DNA of 64,000 nt from Sipunculus nudus (lineage: Eukaryota > Annelida > Sipuncula > Golfingiida > Sipunculidae), in the NCBI GenBank assembly GCA_026874595.1, contig CM049306.1:15711019-15775018 (forward strand). The letters run 5' to 3'. The translations under genes and the position numbers were made by a program. Under the pieces are notes generated by a model that was not told where the DNA came from, ran no database searches, and worked only from the letters and a program-made list of their open reading frames with translations. The first letter of the stretch is position 1. Each line of letters opens with the position of its first letter. Positions 24,442 to 35,757 of this stretch are shown here, one piece after another.

Positions 24442-27400
24442 CAGAACTGTGAAAGTAGGTTCACTTTGCACAAAATAAATGTGGGTTCACATGCAGAAAT
24501 GTGGGATTTCACAAAATTAAAAATGTCCTTATAGTTAAGTGTCTGTTACACACTGAACCCTCAGGTTCCTGCAAAAAAATGTGGGTTCACTTGTTCTTTT
24601 AACCCCCTGAGGTTCAGCCCTGCATAATGCACCTAAACTAATCCTATACTACCTACATAATCATTAGTAACAAGTTAAAATGGAGACTGCAGTTATCACA
24701 AAGTTGGGAAAGTCATGTGGGATTCACCCTAATTGCATTTTTGTTAATTTATCCCTTTCTATGAAACATGAGAAGCTTCCATAGTTATGATTTCACAGAG
24801 ATTTGTTGCTGTAAAATATCAGTCTGAGTATTTGTGTGAGAGTACAAGGCAATTTGCACTGTAAAAGTTCACAACTACATCCATTTAAAAAAAATTACCA
24901 TTTTTAAATAAATAAACACTTCAACTGACAAAAAATTAAAACTTTTCTGTTCAAATGTATGTACATATACTCACAAGTGGAATGTGAGGCTAAAATATTC
25001 CACAGATGATCCTTTATGGAGGAAATCAGTTCACCATCATTTTAGTAAAAGGTAGGTGGCGGATGAGAGAAACTATAGCTAACTGACCAGCTAAAATATG
25101 ACCAGTAATGTGGCAGAAACAATCAATGTCATCTACATACAGAGGATGATTCATGTGAATATGAAGAAAATGTCCTTACATGAAAAATGCTGTTCATTGG
25201 AGCATCAAAAACCAAGCTTATCCACAAGCTTTACGTCAATTTCCTATTGGAATTCTCTGATCCTACATTAACCTGTTGTAAAATGCTCAAGAAAGCTGAG
25301 CTACATGGTTTAGGTCCTGATAATTAGCCCCAGGGTGCATGACAGATGCGTCTTGTCTCCACAGCAACATATCTGGTGACTCAGTTAATCAATTCAATAC
25401 AACTAGGCCTCACTGCTCAGCTTCTGAATCACCAGGAAATGTCCAGATAAAAGGAATTTGTCTGGGTTCAATAATAAACGAGGCTCTGAGTACCTGCTGC
25501 CCTATGTTCCAAGTAAACCTTTTTTTTATTTTTTTATTTTGAATCAATTTAGTTCATAGTAATCAGACACCAAAATCAAATAAATGTGATTCAGACTCAA
25601 TGTTTAACTGAAATACAAAGGATATTAAATTTAACTAAACACCCTTCTGCCTTGAGATTTTAATAACTGTCTGTGAATCACTTGTGGCGGTTTTGCTAGT
25701 TTTTCACTGTCTGCTTTGACAAATTAAAGCTCTCATGGAGTGAAATGTGTATGTACTACTGGTATTTGTATTTCCTGACAAATTCCTGTGCTCATATGAT
25801 GAGACCAGAGCAAGCCATCTCATGCTAAAGAAGCAGTTATAGAACACTCACAATATACAGTATGTTTTCATGAGGCAGAGGAAAGAAAACACTCTCCAGG
25901 GCACAATAGGCAATTTCCTCATGATGTCATTAATCTTGCAACCATTTTGTTTTATCGCAAGGGCTTCAGAAGTTGCAATTTTATCAACTATTTTCTCAAT
26001 TTAACTTTTATTTAGAAATATGATAAACACAAGGTAAGGTTATATTATTATTATGTCAATTTTACCATTTTTTTTACAATTCTGCCTTTCTACAAACATT
26101 GTAAACTAGGATTTAGGAAATGAGTACTGACTGTAGTTACATGACTGAACAGTAAGAAAACACATTGGTTTGATGTGTACCAGTGATCTGTGTTACCATG
26201 TGGAACCCCTTTCATCCCTTTGCAATTACATTTCTGGAAATGAAACACGGTAAGAAAGCAACATATCAATGGAAATGGAAATTTTGCACACATCCTGATG
26301 AAGGCTGTCATACTGTTTTATGATATAATTTTAGGACATAATTTTCATATTTATGCAAGAGTTCATATTGAGATGGGAATACTACAGCTGTGACTCCTAT
26401 GAGGAATACTACTGTCCAGAATACTTTAATTTGGTGGATTACTGGGAGCTTTCTTTAATCAATTTATATTTTTTAGAGAAGGCCCTTAATAACTTGCACA
26501 GAAGTAATTCTCCCTTGGACTTTACAGGTTTTTCATTTATCAAAGGTAAACTACTTCAAAATAATGTCCTCACAATGTGTATACAATAGTATCATAATTT
26601 AATCAGGACTGACTGATTAGCAAGAAACAATCTTATTTTAGGCCCATGGATAGCCATCAAACTCTTGTCAGTCTCCAAGACCAATGTCATGTCCAGAAAG
26701 CATTAATTAGTCAGCCACATTTTGCTCTTTATTAATTGTAAATGCTTGAGTGAGGGGTAACATGGTTTATCAATTAACTTACAAATATGGTTTGTATCGC
26801 ATAAAAAACAATGTGTGATCAATTTTCAGATTTTTTTTCAGCCCTGGTGCATCTAGCAGCTAGCTCAGCCAGTTCAACATATCACTTACCAGGTGCTGCT
26901 AGACGTGGGGTACTGCTTGTGGAGAAAATGAAGCTGGCAGATCAAAGCTGATTGTTGATCCCGATATTTTTTTTTTATATTCTAGACTAACTTAGGCAGA
27001 GTCATGTAATCTAAATACAGAATTTATAGTCTTTATTACCCTTCTTTTGATAATTTCACTTGTATATTCAAATGAATATGGCTTAATAATAAATATACTG
27101 CAGTGATTTCAATTGAAGAATTAACATTATATGACAAAGTCCTCTAAACAGGACAGTTCACAACTGGTAATCCAGAAAAAAATCTGAAGTCCCTTGGTTG
27201 TCTGATTAAAGAGAAGTTTCACTGCACTGCAAATTTCATAATTTGAAAAACATAAATGTGGACATTATTTATGAACATTATTTATTCATTTCCACAACCT
27301 TCCTGAAAGTAAGGAGATATGTGGAAGATTAATAAAATAAAAACTTGTCCACATATTTTTGACAGTGTAGAGCCTGCACTCCTTGTCCTAGTTCTGCACA

Positions 27401-28679
27401 ACTGAGACATCTAAAAAGTGAATGACTATCTTTACCCTCACTTTGAAAACAGTACCTCTAATATCATTAATATTATCATTTTATTTGGTGTGTAATACTT
27501 TTACATTTAAAGTCCATGACAAACTGACATCACCATGAAAATAAATATAAAAGCCATGGTCATTGAGAAAAATAAGAAATGCTGTCACAAACACTGAATG
27601 TAAGGAAATGATATGTAATGCCTAAGTGAGACTTGAAAGCACAATGTGAAAATGTACAGTTTACAGTAGAGAAATGCAACAGAAGAAATACAGAAATAAC
27701 ACAGAGACCAGTCTTAAGGGTTTAACTTTAAGATAGACACCTGATAGAGATACATAAAGGAAGCTTCCTACAAGTACAAGAATTACCTCTCTTGAAAGCA
27801 CCTGCTGCCTCCATTTCTGATAAGCCATAACTGCAATACACACTCGACTTCAAAGTTCTGAATACAACAACCTAGACATAGTAATCTCCATGGCCTTGGT
27901 AATGTTGTTACTGGTAACCACAATTCCTCAGTTATGTAAAGACATGTTTCAGTACCAACGAGGAAGCAGCATTGCAACAAAATGATATCAGTTGACACAT
28001 GGCTTCAAGTTGTGTACACAACAGCCAACTGAGGTATTAGTACTTGGTTGACACACTTGTTAATAGCCTCGTTGTCATTTCAAGAAGGTTCAATATATGA
28101 AACACTTATGGGGCATGAAATTTTGTAGGCACTGGGATTATTCACTGTAGCTATATGTATATATTTACACAGCATGGAAGCCCAACCAGCTTAGTGGTAG
28201 TGTCACATTTAATATTCTTATTTACACTGGTATATAGACCAAAGACAATAATTTCAAATATTTGAATCTAAAACTTATTGCAATTCAATCAAATTTGATA
28301 AACAACATGAGTATACCTGACTGAACCAAAATTATAATAACATTTAACAGTCATTAACTAATAAGTCATTAATAGACTCTTTATTAAGAATTTTCATCAT
28401 TTAAAAACAATCTATTCAGCTGGCCTTCAGATATATAAAACACAATTTTAATATAACAATATAATTAAAATGGCATCCATACAAAATGTCTACAGACAGA
28501 ATCTTGGCATTACATAACAAAAGACATCTAATGACCATGTATGAACAGTGAGGGAACTGAAAATCTTAAAGTCGAGATATATAATCCAGAATAGTCCATT
28601 TATTATTTTTGTTGCTCCTTTTTTTGTCTATGTGACAACTGATGCGCACGCGCACACACACACACATATATATATAAAT
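24442..28679. other. UBA1 intron, largely unique sequence
   Basis: The first 200 bp carry several AAATGTGGGTTCAC repeats and, in reverse, the short dispersed repeat also found at 8430. The rest is AT-rich unique DNA. An exon-like minus-strand segment (27787-27830) is not accepted: it is 44 nt, out of phase with UBA1 and unrecognised. Confidence 0.45.
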
Positions 28680-28729
28680 AAAATTTTTAAGGCTAAATTA
28701 AATATATATAATTTAGCCTTAAAAATTTT
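28680..28729. repeat. Perfect 21-bp inverted repeat with 8-nt loop
   Basis: Arms 28680-28700 and 28709-28729 are exact reverse complements (core TTTTTAAGGCTAAATTA), separated by AATATATA. It lies directly after a CA/TA microsatellite (about 28650-28680). Confidence 0.95.
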
Positions 28730-28964
28730 CATCCAACACATATCTTGAGGACATGGATAACCACTTTTGCTGATGATTTTATTACATAACCAAAGTGAAC
28801 TATTAATACACAAAATAAACATATCATTGCATCTATATTTTTATAACACAATTTAATTTTTACTCTATATTTTCTTAATTATAATGGAATCTGAAGTAGG
28901 GGATTGAAATGAAGAATGTATAGCTTATACACTTTTCACGGCATTGCTCGAGAGTGAGAGATAG

Positions 28965-30400
28965 AGAGAGAAATATTTTATTAAACATTAAAGTTAAGTA
29001 TCCATACAAAATATATTCAATATGTCAATATTTTTGTTTTTATTATGTCTGGAGACTGTTATTAAGGATTTTAATCCGCTGACACAACAGCCACCCGCCT
29101 GTGACACATGGAGAAAGAAATTGTACATAAATATGGAGGTTAAGTGGTTATACATTTCTCAATATTTTAGACTGTATGATTTAATGAGGAATTTGGTGAA
29201 AAAATAGGAAGATTTACAACTTGAGTTACAGAAATAAGTTTGTTATAGATTTAAAAAATTTTTTGGCTTAGACTGATTTTTGTTACAGATGTAACAGTTT
29301 ATCTGGAGGCATTTGTCATTATATGAATTTATAAAATGTTGTTTGGTGTAACAAACCAAACCTTGAAGACTATCTGAGAAAATGTTGTCAACAGTTATTC
29401 GGTCGGTTTCATTTATGACTTTTAGGGTCATGTTTCTCAGACAGTTGTCTGCTGTCTAAGTTCGGGTTTTAATTGTAACAAGGGTATCTTTATGTCTTGT
29501 GTCATGTTCATGTTTCATGGTCCTGTTGAAAAAATATTTTGGTAGTGCTTCATGACAGTAATTATAGTAAAATTTTAAAATATTCAGTCTAAAGATGTCC
29601 TTAATTCATAGGATTTTTAATGATTTAAAAATTGGTACAGTGTGGGCATTGTATTAGCTATTTGTGATAATTTTTAATGGCTTCTTTTGGAGTTTTTCTT
29701 ATTATTAATATCACAGCCCCATATAAGAATTCCATGATTTAATTGTAATAGAATAAGTGTATCATATATAATTTTAAGTATAGGAATAGGTACATAATGT
29801 TTTAATTTATTTAGGATTCCAATATATTTTGAAATTTTGGTTGCACCTTAGTTTGTGGGTGATTGCCATTTCATATGTTTGTTCAGTGTAATACCTAAAA
29901 AGTTGTAATCTGAGACCCTGTCTATAAGTATATTATTTATTTTTAGTTTAGGGCTTCTGTTTTGTATGTTCTTATTTTGAAAGTAAAACATCATGAATTT
30001 AGTTTTTTTGTTACATTTAATGAGAGTTTGTTTGCAGTTAACCAGTTATGTACTTTGTTGAAATCATTGTTGATGATGTTTTGGTCTTTTTGTTTATTGT
30101 AATTTGTTAAGGGATTGAATAATGTTGTGTCATCTGCATGGAGAATGAAATTAAAGAAGCTACTGCAATGATGAATGTCATTCCTATATATTAAGTATAA
30201 TAAGGGACCTAAAAGGATCCCTGAGGTATTACAGTGGTAATAAGGTATTTATTTGACTTATGTCCTTTAAAATCAACATATTGTACTCTGTTTGTTAGAT
30301 AATTAATTAGCAAAAGTAGTTTTTTTTCCCTTGAATCCCGTATGATTCTAGTTTTTGGATAAGGGTGTTATGATTTAATGTGTCAAATGCTTAAAGCTTT
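28965..30400 (-). mobile_element. Degenerate jockey-like non-LTR retrotransposon (3' part)
   Basis: Read on the minus strand it contains, in order: a KAFDT-type RT motif A remnant (about 30390), VQYVDFKGHKSN, a P-Q-G-S..GP motif (about 30210, broken by a one-base frameshift and TAG), and HADDTTLF (catalytic Asp codons at 30129-30134). Then come DYNFLG and a C-terminal frame with HSLQG-like DSLQG, TKQHFINSY and CLQINCYIC (29243-29431), typical of jockey-type LINE ends. It is truncated 5' at about 30400. The 3' end is estimated near an AATAAAATAT stretch at about 28970. Many stops and frameshifts: inactive and old. Confidence 0.75.
29243..29431 (-). pseudogene. C-terminal remnant of jockey-like LINE ORF2
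   Basis: An open 62-codon frame: VINETDRIT, then IFSDSLQGLVCYTKQHFINS and CLQINCYICN. This is the conserved extreme C-terminus seen in many jockey-type elements of marine invertebrates. It stops just after it. No upstream frame is continuous with it. Confidence 0.65.
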
Positions 30401-32738
30401 TAATAATTCGAGGTATATTGAGTGGGATGTGATGTTGACCAATGTGGATAACACTGCTTCCCTCTTAAGCAATATGCAATTCATGCAAACAGATGAACAG
30501 TGGTACAAAGTTCATCCTGATGAAATTACTGGGAGAAAAACAGGAGAACAAAGAGTACTGTAATACAAGGCTACATGACCCAATAAAAATATGATATGCC
30601 CTACTTATGCAAGCTTGTTAAATACCCAGGATCATTGATAACATTCTAAAACCACCACAGTATTGTGGTATGTGGACTGTCACTTAGGTGTCATCTTTTT
30701 TAATGTATTTGAAACTATCTCACTTTTTTTTGTGATGAAAAAACAGTTTAAGATTCATCTGAACTATTGATATTCACATTGTATGAACAGAAGAAATGTG
30801 TACTAAAGATGTCTCCACATGTCACAGTGCCTGTGTTTTAGTTTTCATTGTCCACCGAAGATGTCTCCAAATGTCATAATTATGTCATTAAATTTTCAGA
30901 CAGACACTCCAAAACCAATCCAAACCAAGGTATGCATGAGAGCAATCACTGAGTCAAATTTGAATAAAATCTGATATTTAGGAAAGTTAACGCACAGAAA
31001 CGAAAAGCCCGCTTTTGTCCCCTGCTTCGGTGGGGGACTAAAAGGAGCATGCACACAGGTTAATCAGTAAAAATTGGTATTTGGACACGAACTGCTATTT
31101 CATAATGTTAACATGATATGACAGGAGAGACAACACTCTAAAGCATATAATTATGTGAACCTGTGAAATATATCTAGAGTGAATGCCTGAACTGCCGGAC
31201 AATACTAAACATATTGAGAATGCTACAACTGTAGGAAGTCCACTGACAAGATCAATATACTATTTATAGTATAATGCATACACTTTTATGAAATTTATAT
31301 TTAAGACTGCTATATGCTGAAATTTCTACTGTGCCTTCTAATTTAAATATTTTTTTCACTGTGCCCGGCCCTCAAGCTTTCCAGTTTTCATTGTAAAATA
31401 GAACTGCAGGTAATTCAAAACAGCTAATATTGTATTAAGCATATATTGAATACAAATATTTATATTATATGTATGTAATGCAGGTGTTTCTGCTTATGAA
31501 TGCTGATAAAATCATGAGACACAAAGTCCATAACATATCTTTGCATACAAGGACAATTTATCCCTCGAGATAAACTGGCAGATAACATAATTTCCTGCCT
31601 GGACACTAGTCACACTAATCATGTCCATATACAGAACTTTACTAGACCTGTCAGATTGTTGTAAGGTACACATGTATGAATGCTCTAAAAAAAGACCAGA
31701 CAACAGACAAACATCAATACCACAGATGACTATCTTTTATTAATTATATATGACACCTTTAATGCAACATGCCACAAAGTCATTAACCCTGTCCCTGCCT
31801 CAAAAGGAAACCATCAATCTCACAGTTCATCAAAGTTGAATAAAATTCAGATTCCTGATATCTAATTTGTTCTTGTGGTCTACTGCTAAGAATATGTATA
31901 GGTGTGTCATGTCACAATAACAAAGAGCTAATAAAGGCATAACATAAATGGTCAAAGTGAAAACTGAAAATAAAATAGTCCTGTCAGACAGTGTACATAA
32001 CAGACATGAAGCAGAATAGATTAGATGGGTGTCTGTGATGGTGATATTACCAATGTAAATCAAGTTTTTCTTCTAGTTTTAAAGTTACTATATTAGCTCA
32101 TCATTCAACAGTAACTTTTTAAATCTGAACAATTTACCTGATATTTCTTGACAGTGTTTTCCAGTATACTTCTTGAATGTGGACAACACTAAGCATCATA
32201 TGCTAATGTCAAAGTCATACAACTATAAGCTGGTTATAAAAAGACCCTGTGAACGGTTAACTGGGAAATTCCATCAATCATTTCCCAGAAGTTGCAGCAT
32301 TCACTTGGTTTGTGATATTATGCTTATCTACAGATATTCCAATGACCTTAATACATATATGATTACTGAACCATGGTTATTAGGTAAGCATGCTTACCTG
32401 GGGAAATTTCAGTGACCTAATTACATGTTTTGGTCCATTAAATTTACATTTATGGTAACATTAAGTTTATAATACAGGACCATATCACTTGTGAAAATTA
32501 CAGTAATCTGCACCATTTACATGTCATATAAACTTTAAGAAAACAAATTGCGATAAAGGCATTCACCTCTACAATGACATATGTGAAACATGTAAGCAAT
32601 ATGTATTACTTGAAGCAGTAGAACCACATATGAAGAGAGAACTATAGTTAGAGCTTCTAATCATAAAATACTGGCATTTTTGTGGAAGGGAACACACAAT
32701 AGAAAATTTCTTTTATAATTTAAGAACAACAAACTTAC
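30401..32738. other. UBA1 intron next to the first coding exon; nothing recognised
   Basis: AT-rich, apparently unique. No repeat shared with the rest of the window and no exon supported. Confidence 0.45.
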
Positions 32739-32834
32739 TGTGGAGGCGCTGTTGTTTGTATTACAAGGGCTGGCTTCTGTCCTTCTCTTCTTGGCTGGGG
32801 GAGTACTCAAGCCTGCTTCAGTGGCACTTGACAT
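32739..32834 (-). CDS. UBA1: UBA1 first coding exon with N-terminal nuclear start and basic NLS
   Basis: This minus-strand exon begins with ATG directly after a TTTTCATGTAG acceptor and ends at a GTAAGT donor (GT at plus-strand 32737-32738). It encodes exactly 32 residues, starting MSSATEAG and containing PPAKKRR, then a Ser/Thr/Asn-rich linker. Human UBA1 also begins MSSSPLSKKRR and uses this segment as the nuclear signal of isoform UBA1a. The exon is phase 0 at both ends and splices in frame to the AGC-ACC-ATG exon at 3719-3780. The first ATG abuts the splice site, so its context depends on the upstream exon. If that is the exon ending at 46168, the base at -3 is C and at +4 is T, a weak context. 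Confidence 0.92.
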
Positions 32835-33097
32835 CTACATGAAAATAAGGGCAAGTTTAATGGAATACATTTATTGGATTTGTATGGGTAGCTCCTTTAT
32901 TTTAAACACATATGAATTATGCTAGAGTGGAAAAAGCCATAAAACCTTTATAGAAAAATACAACAATATCAGATTAAAATTTTGCTCTTTTGACATGATT
33001 GGCACAGGCCTGCCAAAAGATAATTACATGTAACCCCTGCCAGCAAAGTCTGGAGACCAAAGCCCTGTAAATTACTCATAGATCCATCTCCTGTAAA

Positions 33098-35757
33098 AAC
33101 AAGGGACCCATGGGTCATGGCACTCAGCTGTTATATATGATAAAAAATATGATTTGGGAAAGAGGCACATGCTGGTTTTGTGTGGTAATAAATATAAGCT
33201 TTATTATGAGTTGTTGGTGTTTAGCTTATGTATGATTTTGATAGTATCTTTGGAGACAGGGAAGAGGACTGATTTCATTTATTTTATTAACAAATGGAGT
33301 GCTATTGTCACACAGATTTTGACTTGGCCATATAACTTATAAGCAGCACATATAATAAAAGTTTAACTATTTCTTAAAATTTAATAACAAATATTGTGCC
33401 AATATTATTTTTATTAAAAAAAATAAGAAAATCATATGATTTTTTAAAATAAAATATAACTGAAATGATTATTGAAATAATATCATAGAATATATTCATG
33501 AATGCATTCATGAATACATTTTGAAAGTATCTGCACTGGTATTCAAATAATTTCATTTTTACCTGAATCCCCATTCTTATGCAATAAAATTTTTTAATGC
33601 AGTACATATTCATATTCGTATTCAAATACATTTGCAAAGCATTCGCACCATGTCTAGTATTTATTCAGTTTTAGCCAAACAATGATGTTGAGAATCCAGA
33701 ATATACAAAATTCACAAATTTAAATAATGATCATAAGTACCTGGTTTTATGGCTTTTATTTATGTTAAAAAAAATAAATGTAATATATTCACTTTGGACT
33801 ACTTTCACATCAATCTACACACTAGACACAGTAGGAATCTAGATTAATATTATCAACTGCATCTTTGTCTATCATTAATTGCCTTCATATGATCCCTAAT
33901 GATTAGTAATGAATAATATGATTTATTTTTTTATCATTAAAATTTCACTGAAAAATACCATAGGTGACTGCATGGTGTTATTTGGAATAACATTGACATT
34001 GACATTCTATCCATCCATACAAGATTCTTACATCATCAGTAAATGCAAGTTAATTTTCTGTTACTCATCAACTAACAAAATCCTTTTTCTATAAATTTTT
34101 CTTTAATTTGTTATAAAAAACCAATACAAAATTATTAATGTTTTGTTATGTTGTTTTTCAAAACAAGTACTAGATGAGTTGGGTTGGACACCTGGATCAA
34201 CTGTGGCTGGGCATTAGCTGCCTGGCTGCCCCAGTGTATGCTTGGCTCAAGCATGCATAATCTGATAAAAGGCCAACAAGGTCAACATTCAGGTGACTGA
34301 AGAGGGGCTGGATTAAGCCTGGGTCTGACATGGTCTCATACAAACATTAATAAAAGCTACAATATTTGGCCAATTTCTTTCAGCTTTCTAAACTACAAAG
34401 ATGAAACCTTATGTGTGCATAATATGAAAATTATATCAACAGTGCTCTCAGGAAACAAATGTGCCATGGTCAAAGTTTGGCAAAATATAAGGTAATAATT
34501 TTATATTTATACTAATAACTTATAAAATTTGAAAAATTCAGAACTAATTTTTGGTATTCAATTGAATCTTGATTAAATAATGTTACATCCCTGACAAAAA
34601 ATCTCTAGCTTCAGCAATCCTCTTGTTAAGGGAGTAAATATATTTCTTGGTTTTTTCTAAAAAGTGCATTATGTTTGGGCCCATAACTTAAAACAATTAT
34701 GCAATACTGACATCATTTCTGGCATGTGCATAGCGAATGTATAGAAAAATATGTATATTATATATGATCAAAGTCAGATCAGTGGTTTTGATATTAGGCA
34801 GTCTTACAGTGGAACAATGGGTTTTTAATGGAAAAATGAAGTTTTTCATTAATATTTCGAAGGAATTAAGTCCTAGTGATCAAAATCTTGGCATGGTAGG
34901 GGATTTAGGAGACATCTAACTAAATGCTAAATTTAAGAAAATTAGAGCTGAAGCTGGGGAGCTGAGCTCTAGCAAACTGCATAACACTAGCTTGATGTAA
35001 ACTTGATGTGACATGGTGCTTGAAAACTTGAATAAAATCTAGTTTTTGATCAACTGGTTTCAAATTTTTGGTGTTAACAGACAAAATGCTAACAAAAACA
35101 TGCTGTGAAAATTAAATCCACAGTACTTACAGGAAAAAAACGTGCCATGGTCAAACTTGGGCAAAATTTAAGGTACCAATTTTATATTTTTGCCAATATT
35201 TAAAAAAATTTAACAGATTTTGATCTAATTTTTGGTATACAATTAAATTTTGATCAATTAAAGTTGTATTACTGAAAAAAGTCCCTACCTTTAACACTTT
35301 TGGTCTTAAGTGAGCAAATATCTTTCCTGATTTTTTTACAAAGTCCATTATGTTTGGGCCCATAACTTTTTTTAAATTAAATAATACTGGCTTAATTTCT
35401 GGCATGTACATAGGAACTATATAGAGGAATATTTATGGTAAATATGAAGAAAACCAGATGAGTGGTTTTGATATTAGGCAGTCCTGAAGTGTGAAAATAG
35501 ATTTCTAATAAAAAATTGAGGTTAATCCTTAATATCTTAATGGAACAAAGTCCTATTGACCCAATTTTCGGCATGGTAGGAGATTTTGGGGACATCTAAC
35601 TGTATGGCCAATTTCAGATTCGTAGGTCCAATGGTGTTGAAACGTGCCAGTCTCACGGAAGGACATCCGGACAGACGGACGGACAGACAGACGGACGGAC
35701 GACGGACAATGGACCACGACTATAGCTCAGATGACTTATAGTCAGCTGAGCTAAAAA
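33098..35757 (+). mobile_element. Family A element, subfamily I, full length (2.66 kb)
   Basis: 5' AACAAGGGACCCATGGGTC with CACTCAGCTG. 3' a run of ACGG/ACAG tetranucleotides (35655-35705), stem arms AGCTCAGATGAC (35724-35735) and GTCAGCTGAGCT (35741-35752) around TTATA, then AAAAA. It sits 263 bp upstream (in UBA1 orientation) of the first coding exon. The flanks CTGTAAAA and CTGCAGG show no target duplication beyond A residues. Confidence 0.82.

Noticed and set aside
27787-27830. Exon-like minus-strand segment (TATTGCAG acceptor, GTAATT donor) in the UBA1 intron
   Set aside because: 44 nt would shift the UBA1 frame, and the encoded peptide is not part of any UBA1 I know.
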